A DNA stretch of 64,000 bases from Actinomycetota bacterium. GTDB taxonomy: Bacteria > Actinomycetota > Nitriliruptoria > Nitriliruptorales > Nitriliruptoraceae. Positions 16,921 through 24,991 of this stretch are shown here, one piece after another. Position 1 is the first letter of the stretch, and every line of letters starts with the position of its first letter. The translations under genes and the position numbers were made by a program. The notes under the pieces are model-generated. The model was not told the origin of the DNA, ran no database searches, and was given only the letters and a program-made list of their open reading frames with translations. The stretch spans positions 16,690 through 80,689 of the forward strand of contig JAHWKY010000021.1 of assembly GCA_019347575.1 (NCBI GenBank). Reading direction: 5' to 3'.

Positions 16921-17789
16921 AGTGCCTGCCGACCACGGACCGCGACGAGGCCCTCGGGCTTGACGAGCAGCACCGCGACGAGCGCGAGCAGCGGCAGGAT
17001 CGTGGACCAGGTCGTGGAGAGGTGGACCGTGGTGAGGGACTCGGCGATACCGAGGCCGACACCGGCGATGACGGCCCCGGCGGGACTGCCTGCCCCGCCG
17101 ATGATCAGCACGACGAAGCCCTTGATGAGGGGGCTCTCACCGAGGGCGGGCTCGACGGCGAACAACGCCCCGAGCGATGTCCCGGCGAACGCGGCCAGCG
17201 CCGACCCGATGATCATCGCGAGGTTGCGGATGCGCAGCACGTCGATCCCCATGAGCGAGGCGGCGTCGGAGTTCTGCGCCGTAGCCCGCATCGCCTTGCC
17301 GGTCCTGGTGCGACGGAGGAAGTACGCCAGCGCGAGGAGGATGAGCACGGTCGCCACGACGACGGAGAGGCGGCTCTTGGCGAACGAGATGTCCCCGAAG
17401 CGCAGGACGCCCTGCACAGGCGCCTCGAGGCTGCGAGGGCTTGGTCCCCAGATGGCGTCGGCGAAGTTCTCGATGATGGCGATGAGGCCGATCGAGATCA
17501 GCAGGCCGTTGATCGGCCGTTCGCTGACCCTACGGAACAACGACACCTCGAGCAGCGACCCGAGCAGACTGACGACCACGAGGCTGGCCGCCAGGCCCAG
17601 CCAGAAGGAGCCGACCACCTCGACGACGGCGAAGGCGACGTAGCCCCCGAGCACGATCAGCTGACCGTGCGCGAAGTTCACGATGTCGAGCAGGCCGAAC
17701 ACGATGGTCAGCCCCAGCGCCACGAGAGCGTAGACCGAGCCGAGCATCAGCCCGTTCAGGATCCCCTGGACGGTGAGTCCGACGTCCAT
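16917..17789 (-). CDS. livH: branched-chain amino acid-type ABC transporter permease (LivH)
   Basis: A 290-residue LivH-type permease with about eight membrane segments: LNGLMLGSVYALVALGLTIVFG, then FAHGQLIVLGGYVAF and GKAMRATAQNSDAASLMGID (cytoplasmic coupling loop). First gene of the livHMGF set; the binding-protein gene lies 96 bp upstream on the same strand. Confidence 0.93.
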   Translation of the reverse strand: MDVGLTVQGILNGLMLGSVYALVALGLTIVFGLLDIVNFAHGQLIVLGGYVAFAVVEVVGSFWLGLAASLVVVSLLGSLLEVSLFRRVSERPINGLLISIGLIAIIENFADAIWGPSPRSLEAPVQGVLRFGDISFAKSRLSVVVATVLILLALAYFLRRTRTGKAMRATAQNSDAASLMGIDVLRIRNLAMIIGSALAAFAGTSLGALFAVEPALGESPLIKGFVVLIIGGAGSPAGAVIAGVGLGIAESLTTVHLSTTWSTILPLLALVAVLLVKPEGLVAVRGRQAL

Positions 17790-17885
17790 CGTCGCTCCTC
17801 GACCTCCGCTCCACCGCCGAGCGTGGTGGAGACGGCCGCGTCAGGTCCGGGGCGCGACCGCCTCCCCACCTCATACCACGAACGC

Positions 17886-19154
17886 CTAGCCGGCGTCTCG
17901 GTACTCGACCGCGCCGTCCTGCATGACCGCGAGCTGCGGCGTGTAGTGGGCGCGGTGGTTCTCGTCGTAGGTCAGGTCGAGGACCCGGCCATCGTAGGAG
18001 TCGACACCGATGAGGGCTTCGGCGACCGCGCTCGGATCGTCGACGGTACCGGCCTGGCTCATCGCCTCGGCGAGCATCAGGATCGGGTCGTAGTAGCTGA
18101 GGCCCCAGAACCCGTTCGGGCCGGGCGCCTCACCGAACTTCGCCTCGTACGCCGCCCGGTACGGTTCGACCTGCGGGTCGTCGGCGTTGTCGACGGCACG
18201 GGTCGTGACGGACCAGATGTAGGTGCTGATCGAATCGGTCTTGCCCTCGACGCTGCTGAAGCCGGCGCCTGGCGAGCCCACGAAGATCGGGTCCGTGAAG
18301 CCCGCCTCGATCGCCTGGCTGAGGAACGGCTCGACCCACTGGTCGAGGTAGCCCACGACCACGATGTCGGGATCCGCCTGCTGCATCGCCGCGATGAAGG
18401 ACGAGAAGTCGCGCTGCTCGGGGTCGAAGAACTCCGAGTAGACGACCTCGACGCCGTTCTCTTCGAAGCCGGTCGTGAAGACCTCGCTGTGGATCTCGCC
18501 CGGCGGATCCTGCGGGACGAGGATCGCGGCCGACGCGATGTCGTACTCCTCACCCAGGATGTTGGTCATCCGGATGATACGGCCGTCCTCACCGGCCTCC
18601 TGGATGTGGTTGTGGAACAGCAGCGGTGGCTGGCCCTCGGCGGCTTCGAGCACGGCACCGGCCGAGGTCGCCGGCGTGAGCACCAGGATCTCCTGGTCGG
18701 CCACGGACTCCCAGGCCGGCGTGAACGCCGTGGACAGTCCGGGCCCGAGGATGTACTGGTAGCCATCGCGCACGAACCGCTGGTTGATGCTGATGGCCTG
18801 CTCCGGGTCGGATTGGTTGTCCTGCAGGTCGAGCTCGAACGTGTAGGTGGTGCCGTCGACCTCGAAGCCGGTCTCGTTCACCTGATCGACGGCGAGCTCG
18901 ATGGCCTTCGCCCACTCGGAACCGAGGAACGACGCCCCGCCTGTGTTGGCGACGTTCGCGCCGATCGCGACGGTCGCCTCGCCACCATCGTCGGGTGGCT
19001 GCGTGTCGGTGGGCGCGGCCGTCCCGTCGGTGGGCTGATCACCACCATCGGTGCCGTCATCGTCGCCCCCACACGCGCTCAGCGCGAGGACGCCAACCAC
19101 ACCCATCACCAGCCAGCTAGCCGGCCGGCCACGGCCACGACGCACTCCAACCAT
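17886..19154 (-). CDS. Liv-type ABC transporter substrate-binding lipoprotein
   Basis: A 422-residue periplasmic-binding-fold type I protein (Leu/Ile/Val-binding family). The signal peptide ends in the lipobox LSAC (VLALSACGGDDD), giving a diacylglyceryl-Cys anchor, followed by a ~35-residue Asp/Thr/Pro-rich linker and the ligand domain (VAIGANVANTGGASFLGSEW, VGYLDQWVEPFLSQAIEAGF). It feeds the livHMGF permease downstream on the same strand. Confidence 0.93.
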   Translation of the reverse strand: MVGVRRGRGRPASWLVMGVVGVLALSACGGDDDGTDGGDQPTDGTAAPTDTQPPDDGGEATVAIGANVANTGGASFLGSEWAKAIELAVDQVNETGFEVDGTTYTFELDLQDNQSDPEQAISINQRFVRDGYQYILGPGLSTAFTPAWESVADQEILVLTPATSAGAVLEAAEGQPPLLFHNHIQEAGEDGRIIRMTNILGEEYDIASAAILVPQDPPGEIHSEVFTTGFEENGVEVVYSEFFDPEQRDFSSFIAAMQQADPDIVVVGYLDQWVEPFLSQAIEAGFTDPIFVGSPGAGFSSVEGKTDSISTYIWSVTTRAVDNADDPQVEPYRAAYEAKFGEAPGPNGFWGLSYYDPILMLAEAMSQAGTVDDPSAVAEALIGVDSYDGRVLDLTYDENHRAHYTPQLAVMQDGAVEYRDAG

Positions 19155-19164
19155 CAGCTTGCCC

Positions 19165-19195
19165 TTTCATCAGGTGGTACGACTATATCGCATGA
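19165..19195 (-). promoter_or_regulatory. probable promoter of the binding-protein gene
   Basis: An AT-richer stretch 10-40 nt upstream of the start contains TATAGT (minus strand, near 19182-19187) as a -10 candidate inside an imperfect 15-bp dyad at 19178-19192 (TACGA/TCGCA arms) similar in shape to the one at 31360-31374. Confidence 0.4.
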
Positions 19196-19257
19196 TGGAC
19201 CAGGAGAGGGGATCTCACCTGGGGTTCCCCCGAGACCGTCCACGTGCGCGGCAGCGC

Positions 19258-20310
19258 TCACGTCCGTGCCGCCGAGCCGGCCAACGCCGGGATCACCTCA
19301 CGCCCGAACAACTCGACCGCACCCACGGTGCGGGCGTGATCGGGGCCGTGAGGGAAGCGCAGGCGGAAGCAGATGCCTTCGGGCTCGATGAGTCGCGCGT
19401 AGTCGGCCAGTTCAGCCGCCACCTGCTCGGGCGTGCCGACGACGACGCGGTCGTCGCGTAGCCGGTCGAAGGTGATGTCCTCGGGCGACTGGATCTCCTC
19501 GAGCCACGTCTCGTACCGCGGGTTGAACCGCCCCGAGTTGAAGAAGCCCAGGCCGTGGTAGAAGCGCCAGTCGGCGACGAGGTGGGGCGCCCAGTGCTCG
19601 CCGATCTCGCTGGGGTCCTCGGTCACCCACAGATCGCGCTGGAGCCAGATGCGGGGCGTCGTACCGGCGGCCGCGGCCGCGCTGCGGTAGCGGTCCGCCC
19701 ACACCTGCATCGTCCGCTTGTTGTGCAACGGGTCGGTGATCCACCCGTCTCCGATGCGCGCCGCACGATCGACGGCGCGCCCCGACATCCCGCCGATCCA
19801 GATGCGGGGGCGGTCACCACGCGGCTTGGGCTGCACGTCGATGCCGTCGTACGCGAAGTGCTCGCCGTCGAACGACACGGGCTCGTCGGACCACGCCCGC
19901 TTGAGGATCTCGACGGACTCCTCGAACCGGCCCACGGCGTCCTCGATGCGCACGCCGAACTGGTCGAACTCGGCCTGGACGAGACCCAGAGCGACGCCGA
20001 GGTGCATCCGCCCGCCGGAGAGCACATCCAGGGTGGCAACGTCCTCCGCGACACGCATGGGGTCCCACAGCGGCAGGACCAGGATCCCCGTGTGCACGTC
20101 GATCCGGGTGGTGCGCGCGAGGACCGCCCCGGCCATCACCAGCGGAGCGGGGAGGTACCCGTCCGGTTGCTGGTGGTGCTCGGGGAGGAAGCAGGCATCG
20201 AAGCCGGCAGCCTCCGCCGCCTCCGCGATCTCGAGGACCTCGTTGTACACGCGGTCGAGGTTCGCCGCTCCGGGCGGATCCTGGGTGTTGACGTAGACGC
20301 CCAAGCGCAC
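19258..20310 (-). CDS. LLM class (luciferase-like) flavin-dependent oxidoreductase
   Basis: A 350-residue TIM-barrel monooxygenase of the bacterial luciferase-like family (FDACFLPEHHQQPDGYLPAP, TLDVLSGGRMHLGVALG, RPRIWIGGMSGRAVDRAARIGDGW). Such enzymes use FMNH2 or F420; which cannot be read here. It follows the SnoaL gene by 12 nt on the minus strand and is divergent from the acyl-CoA dehydrogenase at 20831, so the pair likely shares the TAACCAT operator region. Confidence 0.9.
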   Translation of the reverse strand: MRLGVYVNTQDPPGAANLDRVYNEVLEIAEAAEAAGFDACFLPEHHQQPDGYLPAPLVMAGAVLARTTRIDVHTGILVLPLWDPMRVAEDVATLDVLSGGRMHLGVALGLVQAEFDQFGVRIEDAVGRFEESVEILKRAWSDEPVSFDGEHFAYDGIDVQPKPRGDRPRIWIGGMSGRAVDRAARIGDGWITDPLHNKRTMQVWADRYRSAAAAAGTTPRIWLQRDLWVTEDPSEIGEHWAPHLVADWRFYHGLGFFNSGRFNPRYETWLEEIQSPEDITFDRLRDDRVVVGTPEQVAAELADYARLIEPEGICFRLRFPHGPDHARTVGAVELFGREVIPALAGSAART

Positions 20311-20322
20311 GGTGCCGCCCTC

Positions 20323-20724
20323 TCAGCCCTCGAGGAAGTGCCAGTCCATCAGCGGTCCCCAGTCGCAGTACATCCGGACCCGCTCGATCTGCCCGTCCTC
20401 GAACTCGTAGACCAGCACGCCCTGGTTGGTGTAGTCGTTGCCCTTGCCCTGGGCGACGTCCTCCCACTCGATCATGACGGTGTCGCCGTCCTCCATGACC
20501 GCGCGGAACTCGTAGTGGAGCTCGTCGCTCGCGCCGCCGACCCAGTTCGAGATGTACTCGTGGATAGCGCTCTTGGGCTCGTAGGTGTGGCGGACGAGCT
20601 TGCCGTCGTCCTGCTTGCTCAGACCCATGTAGCTGGCCGTCTCCGAGAACCCGGAGAGGGCCAGATCGACGTCCAGCTCGTTCATCCCGAGCAGGTACTG
20701 CTTGGCCTTCTCGACGTTGCTCAT
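20323..20724 (-). CDS. SnoaL-like (NTF2-fold) protein
   Basis: A 133-residue protein starting at ATG 20724 (SNVEKAKQYLLGMNELDVDLAL). The WVGGASDELHYEFRAVMEDG and VYEFEDGQIERVRMYCDW stretches are typical of SnoaL/polyketide-cyclase-like NTF2 folds. A longer in-frame reading to 20787 would cover the divergent promoter and is rejected. The substrate is unknown. Confidence 0.82.
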   Translation of the reverse strand: MSNVEKAKQYLLGMNELDVDLALSGFSETASYMGLSKQDDGKLVRHTYEPKSAIHEYISNWVGGASDELHYEFRAVMEDGDTVMIEWEDVAQGKGNDYTNQGVLVYEFEDGQIERVRMYCDWGPLMDWHFLEG

Positions 20725-20787
20725 CCCTGGCTGTCTCCCGTGTCTGCGCTCCCAGGGGCCGCACGGGGCCGTGCGGGCCACTCCCAC

Positions 20788-20805
20788 TAACCATAATAAT
20801 GGTTA
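20788..20805. promoter_or_regulatory. TAACCAT-N4-ATGGTTA operator (site 1)
   Basis: A perfect 7-bp inverted repeat with spacer AATA between the divergent SnoaL (minus) and acyl-CoA dehydrogenase (plus, ATG 20831) genes. A second copy is at 22030-22047, so this is a probable repressor site controlling both transcription units. Confidence 0.75.
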
Positions 20806-20830
20806 TTCTGGATTGCAAGAGGTCCGGTCG

Positions 20831-21991
20831 ATGACGTTCGGAGGAGCCTTGAAGCGGGACATCTTCGAGGAGGAGCACGACGCGTTCCGGGACGCGGTGC
20901 GGACCTTCCTCACGCGCAGCGTCGTGCCGAGGTACGACGAGTTCACCCGGACGGGCGTGCCCCGCGAGGTCTGGCTCGAGGCTGGGGCCCAAGGGTTCCT
21001 CGGACCCCAGGTACCTCAGACGTTCGGGGGCGGTGGTGTGGATGACTACCGCTTCAACGCGATCCTGACCGAGGAGCTCGCGGCGGTCTCGGCGGCGCTG
21101 GCATCGCAGTTCCAGATCCAGTACGACGTCGTCGCCCCGTACCTGCTCGAGCTCGCGACCGATGAGCAGAAGCAGCGCTGGCTGCCGCGTTTCTGCACCG
21201 GCGAGCTCATCACCGCCATCGCGATGACCGAGCCGGCCGGCGGCAGCGATCTGGCCGCTCTCGAGACGCGTGCCGAACGCACGGATGACGGCTGGGTGAT
21301 CAACGGCTCGAAGACGTTCATCACCAACGGTTCGATCGCCGATCTCGTCATCGTCGCCGCGCGTACCGACGCGACCAAGGGGTCACGCGGGATCACGCTG
21401 TTCGCGATCGAGGCCGGCACACCTGGGTTCGACCAGGCCCACCCCCTGCGCAAGATCGGCCAGCACGAGGCCGATACATCCGAGCTCTTCCTCACCGCCG
21501 TCACCGTGACCGACGACGCGGTCCTCGGCCAGGTCGATCGTGGCTTCGTGCACCTGATGGAGCGGCTGGCGCAGGAGCGCCTCGGTACCGCCATCGCGAG
21601 CCTCAGCCACGCGCGAGCGATCTTCGCGGAGACCCTCGACCACGCCAAGCAGCGGCACGCCTTCGGTCAGCCGATCGGGAGCCTGCAGCACAACAAGTTC
21701 CAGCTCGCCGAGCTGCAGACGCTGGCCGACGTGACGCAGGCTTTCCTGGACCGGTGCATCACGTCGCACACCGATGGCGGCCTCTCCCCCGTCGACGCGG
21801 CCAAGGCGAAGTGGTGGGCTGCCGACGTCCAGGGCCGGATCCTCGACGTCTGCCTCCAGCTCCACGGCGGGTACGGCTTCATGTGGGAGTACCGCGCGGC
21901 GCGAGCGTGGGTCGATGGTCGCGTCGCGCGGATCTGGGCGGGGACGAACGAGGTGATGAAGGAGATCATCGGCCGGGACCTCGGCCTGTGA
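20831..21991 (+). CDS. acyl-CoA dehydrogenase
   Basis: A 386-residue flavoprotein: LKRDIFEEEHDAFRDAVRTF at the N-terminus, AIAMTEPAGGSDLAALETRA (FAD/acyl binding), HAFGQPIGSLQHNKFQLAEL, QLHGGYGFMWEYRAAR. The C-terminal EGT Glu is Ala (IWAGTNEVMKEI) but QERLGTAIASL supplies the Glu used by long-chain/isovaleryl types. The ATG at 20831 lies after an AGAGG element and after the operator, fixing the start. It is closely similar in pattern to the dehydrogenase at 42236-43378, suggesting paralogues for related substrates. Confidence 0.92.
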   Translation: MTFGGALKRDIFEEEHDAFRDAVRTFLTRSVVPRYDEFTRTGVPREVWLEAGAQGFLGPQVPQTFGGGGVDDYRFNAILTEELAAVSAALASQFQIQYDVVAPYLLELATDEQKQRWLPRFCTGELITAIAMTEPAGGSDLAALETRAERTDDGWVINGSKTFITNGSIADLVIVAARTDATKGSRGITLFAIEAGTPGFDQAHPLRKIGQHEADTSELFLTAVTVTDDAVLGQVDRGFVHLMERLAQERLGTAIASLSHARAIFAETLDHAKQRHAFGQPIGSLQHNKFQLAELQTLADVTQAFLDRCITSHTDGGLSPVDAAKAKWWAADVQGRILDVCLQLHGGYGFMWEYRAARAWVDGRVARIWAGTNEVMKEIIGRDLGL

Positions 21992-22029
21992 TCGCAGGTC
22001 GGAGGTTTGACGCCTCCCCTATTCTAGGG

Positions 22030-22047
22030 TAACCATTCGCATAGTTA
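22030..22047. promoter_or_regulatory. TAACCAT-N4-ATAGTTA operator (site 2)
   Basis: Same dyad as at 20788-20805 with one arm mismatch (ATAGTTA for ATGGTTA) and the same 4-bp spacer length (TCGC). It lies 46 bp before the GTG start of the acyl-CoA dehydrogenase that heads the nine-gene operon. Confidence 0.7.
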
Positions 22048-22092
22048 GAGCGACGTCGTCGAGGGCCGCGGCCGGCCCGGGAGGAGGGACCG

Positions 22093-23256
22093 GTGGACTT
22101 CCAGATGAGCGAAGAGCTCGAGAGCGTGCGCAGCTGGGCTCGCGAGTTCGGCGAGCGCCACTGTCCCCGTGAGTACATCCGGCAGCTCGACGACGCGGCG
22201 GAGTTCCCCGAGGAGCTGTACCAGAAGATGGCCGAGGCAGGGTTCATGGCCATCGCGGCGCCGGAGGAGTACGGGGGCTCGGGCGGGGACATCATCATGC
22301 AGACGATCGTCTGCGAGGAGCTGGCGCGGGCGATGCAGGGCAGCGTCATCGCGTGGTTCACCACGAGCTGCTTCGGGGCGCAATCGGTGGGTGCGTACGG
22401 GACCGAGGAGCAGAAGAGCAAGCTCGTACCCGCCATCTGCGACGGCTCCACGAAGTTCGCCATCTCGGTGACCGAGCCTGGCGGCGGCACGGACGTGCTC
22501 GGCGCGATGCGCACCCACGCCGAGCCCACGGAAGGCGGCTGGGTCGTCAACGGCCAGAAGGTGTTCACGACCGGCGCGGACGTGGCGGACTACATCCTGC
22601 TCTGCCTGCGCACAGGGCCCCCCGAGGACGGCAAGAAGCACAAGGGCATCTCGGCGATGCTGGTGCCAGGCGACGACCCCGGCATCTCCATGGAGCCCAT
22701 CCGCACGCTGGGACTGCGCACCATCGACTCGTTCACCATCTTCTACGACGACGTGTTCGTCCCGGAGGAGAACGTGCTCGGCGAACCTGGCAACGGCTGG
22801 GGCGTACTGACCCACACGCTGAACAACGAGCGCATCCTCACCGCGGCCATGTGCCTGGGCATCGCCCAGGCAGCGTTCGAGGACGCACTGGCGTACGCCA
22901 AGGAGCGCGAGGCCTTCGGCCGCCCCATCGGCCAGTTCCAGAGCATCGCCAACTACATCGTCGACATGCAGGTGCGGATCGAGCAAGCACGGCTGCTCAC
23001 CTACCGCGCCGCCTGGATGCAGTCGCAAGGGCTGCCGTGTGGGCCCGAGTCGACGATGGCGACCCTGGTCGCGTCCGAGACGGTGTCCGCCGTCGCGGAC
23101 GACGGGATCCAGATCCTCGGCGGCTACGGCTACTCGATGGAGTACGACATGCAGCGGTACTGGCGCGACACGCGCCACCTGCGCATCGGACCCATCAGCA
23201 ACGAGATGTCGCGCAACTACCTGGCGTCCGCGCTGGGACTGCCCAAGTCGTACTGA
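22093..23256 (+). CDS. acyl-CoA dehydrogenase
   Basis: A 387-residue acyl-CoA dehydrogenase; GTG 22093 follows GGAGGAGGGA. Motifs: APEEYGGSGGDIIMQTIVCE, ISVTEPGGGTDVLGAMRT, REAFGRPIGQFQSIANYIVD, GGYGYSMEYDMQRYWRDTRH. The catalytic Glu is likely the one in NNERILTAAM; the C-terminal segment reads IGPISNEMSRN rather than EGTNEI. Heads an operon with a CoA-transferase pair, ligase, dehydratases and hydratase, and carries the TAACCAT operator upstream. Confidence 0.92.
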   Translation: MDFQMSEELESVRSWAREFGERHCPREYIRQLDDAAEFPEELYQKMAEAGFMAIAAPEEYGGSGGDIIMQTIVCEELARAMQGSVIAWFTTSCFGAQSVGAYGTEEQKSKLVPAICDGSTKFAISVTEPGGGTDVLGAMRTHAEPTEGGWVVNGQKVFTTGADVADYILLCLRTGPPEDGKKHKGISAMLVPGDDPGISMEPIRTLGLRTIDSFTIFYDDVFVPEENVLGEPGNGWGVLTHTLNNERILTAAMCLGIAQAAFEDALAYAKEREAFGRPIGQFQSIANYIVDMQVRIEQARLLTYRAAWMQSQGLPCGPESTMATLVASETVSAVADDGIQILGGYGYSMEYDMQRYWRDTRHLRIGPISNEMSRNYLASALGLPKSY

Positions 23257-23268
23257 GGGTCGCCGGCC

Positions 23269-24177
23269 GTGACACCGATCGCTGGCGAGGACGAGGGCTC
23301 TGCCCGTACCTCGGTCCTGGCGACGGCCGAAGAGGCGGTCGCCCGCATCGAGGACGGCATGACCATCGCGATCGGCGGCCTGCACACGAGCAGCCGCCCG
23401 TACAGCCTGATCCGGGCGCTGGTGCGGCGGGGCGTGAAGGACCTGACGGTGGTCGGCGGTGCCATGGCGAGCCTCGACGTGGACCTGCTCATCGGTGCCG
23501 GCTGCGTTCGGCGCGTCGCGGCCGGAGGAGTCGGAGCGGCACCGGTCACGGCGATCGGCCCGTGGTTCCGCCGCGCAGCCGTGGACGGCTCGATCGAGGT
23601 GTGGGAGACCGACGAAGGCGCGCTGTACCTCGCGCTGCACGCGGCGGCGTTCGGGGTGCCGTTCATCCCCTGGCGCGCGGGGATGGGGACCTCGATCCCC
23701 GACCTCAACCCCGACCTGAAGGTCATCGAGGACCCCTTCGGTTCCGGGCCTGTCCTCGCGGTCCCCGCGATCGCACCCGACGTCGCCCTGCTGCACGCGG
23801 CCACCGCCGACGAGTTCGGCAACGTCCAGCCGACCGGGCACGGCTTCTCCGACGACCTGCTGCACCGTGCTTCACAGGTCACGATCGTGCAGGTCGACCG
23901 CGTCGTGCCCAACGAGGTCATCCGCCAGCGCCCCGAGCGCACCAACATCGCGACCGCCGATGTCGTCGTCGAGACGCCCTACGGGGCGCATCCCGCCGCC
24001 TCCCCCGGCGCGTACGTCGTCGACGAGCCCTACCTGGCCGACTACGTCGCGGCCGTGCGCGCAGATGATGACGCGTGGGAGAGCTGGCTGCAGCACGAGG
24101 TCCTCGCGCACGGCGCTCACGCCGACTACCTCGAGCATCTCGGCGAGCAGCGACTCGAGGGGCTCCGTGAGCGCTGA
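23269..24177 (+). CDS. CoA-transferase family, alpha-type subunit (IpdA-like)
   Basis: A 302-residue class I CoA-transferase alpha-type subunit: GMTIAIGGLHTSSRPYSLIRAL, VGGAMASLDVDLLIGAG, IPWRAGMGTSIPDLNPDLKV, LLHAATADEFGNVQ. The pattern resembles IpdA, the alpha subunit of the IpdAB hydrolase that opens the last steroid ring as its CoA ester, more than succinyl- or acetoacetate transferases. The beta subunit follows with an 11-nt overlap. Confidence 0.85.
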   Translation: MTPIAGEDEGSARTSVLATAEEAVARIEDGMTIAIGGLHTSSRPYSLIRALVRRGVKDLTVVGGAMASLDVDLLIGAGCVRRVAAGGVGAAPVTAIGPWFRRAAVDGSIEVWETDEGALYLALHAAAFGVPFIPWRAGMGTSIPDLNPDLKVIEDPFGSGPVLAVPAIAPDVALLHAATADEFGNVQPTGHGFSDDLLHRASQVTIVQVDRVVPNEVIRQRPERTNIATADVVVETPYGAHPAASPGAYVVDEPYLADYVAAVRADDDAWESWLQHEVLAHGAHADYLEHLGEQRLEGLRER

Positions 24178-24991
24178 CGTCGCCGTTCCGACCGCCGAAG
24201 CCTCGCCCCTCGAGGTCCTCGCCTGCTTCCTCTCGCGGAGCTTCGAGGACGGCGACCGCGTCGGGCTCGCCTCCGGCCTGCCGGTGGTGGCGTACGCCGG
24301 CCTGCTCGCCCACCGGCTCGGACGGCCCAACATGCGCCTGCTGATGGGACTGTCGCTGCAGAACTTCTGGGGACGCGAGCTGCCCGACCGCCTCCACGAC
24401 GCCGTCGACTTCCGCGGCAGCTACGGCGCCGAGATCTACACCCGCCACTACCAGAACCTCGAGGGCATCCACCGGCGGGCCAACGTGTTCGTCGGCGGGG
24501 CGCTGCAGGTCGACGCGTACGGCAACAGCAACCTGATCGGGCTGCGCGGCGACGACGGGCGGATGCGGTTCCGCGGCCCGGGCGCGCTCGGAACCACGAC
24601 GATGTGCGAGTACGTCCGCACGTGGCACGTGTACGTCAACCGACACGATCCGGGCACGTTCGTCGAGGCGTGTGACTACGTCAGCTGCGTCGGACACGCC
24701 TCCGGTGGTCCCGAGGGTCGCGCGGCGGTCGGCCTGCGCGGCTCCGGGCCCACGTACGTACTCAGTCCGCAGGGCATCTTCGACTTCCCCGCCCCCGGAC
24801 GCCGCATGCGTCTGCGCCACCTGCAGCCGGGCGTCGCGGTCGAGCAGGTCGTGGCGGCCACCGGCTTCGAACTGGACGTGGAAGGAGCCGAGCCGCTCCC
24901 CGCACCGACACCGCGGGAGCTCGACACCCTCCGCCGCATCGACAGCCATGGAACACTCAGAGGAACGCCCACCGAGGAGGCGTCACCGTGA
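24167..24991 (+). CDS. CoA-transferase family, beta-type subunit (IpdB-like)
   Basis: A 274-residue beta-type subunit (EDGDRVGLASGLPVVAYAGL, NVFVGGALQVDAYGNSNLIG, TMCEYVRTWHVYVN, PTYVLSPQGIFDFPAPGR). The (S)ENG glutamate motif of true CoA-transferases is not evident, as in IpdB-like hydrolases, so the pair may hydrolyse a C-C bond of a cyclic 1,3-diketone CoA ester rather than move CoA. GTG 24167 overlaps the alpha subunit's end. Confidence 0.83.
   Translation: MSADVAVPTAEASPLEVLACFLSRSFEDGDRVGLASGLPVVAYAGLLAHRLGRPNMRLLMGLSLQNFWGRELPDRLHDAVDFRGSYGAEIYTRHYQNLEGIHRRANVFVGGALQVDAYGNSNLIGLRGDDGRMRFRGPGALGTTTMCEYVRTWHVYVNRHDPGTFVEACDYVSCVGHASGGPEGRAAVGLRGSGPTYVLSPQGIFDFPAPGRRMRLRHLQPGVAVEQVVAATGFELDVEGAEPLPAPTPRELDTLRRIDSHGTLRGTPTEEASP

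Noticed and set aside
17022..19391. 789-codon plus-strand open frame
   Set aside because: It lies opposite LivH and the binding-protein gene, which have full family motifs; it is a long shadow frame caused by high GC.
22045..23865. 606-codon minus-strand open frame
   Set aside because: Shadow of the acyl-CoA dehydrogenase and CoA-transferase genes; low-complexity Arg/Asp/Val composition and no domain.
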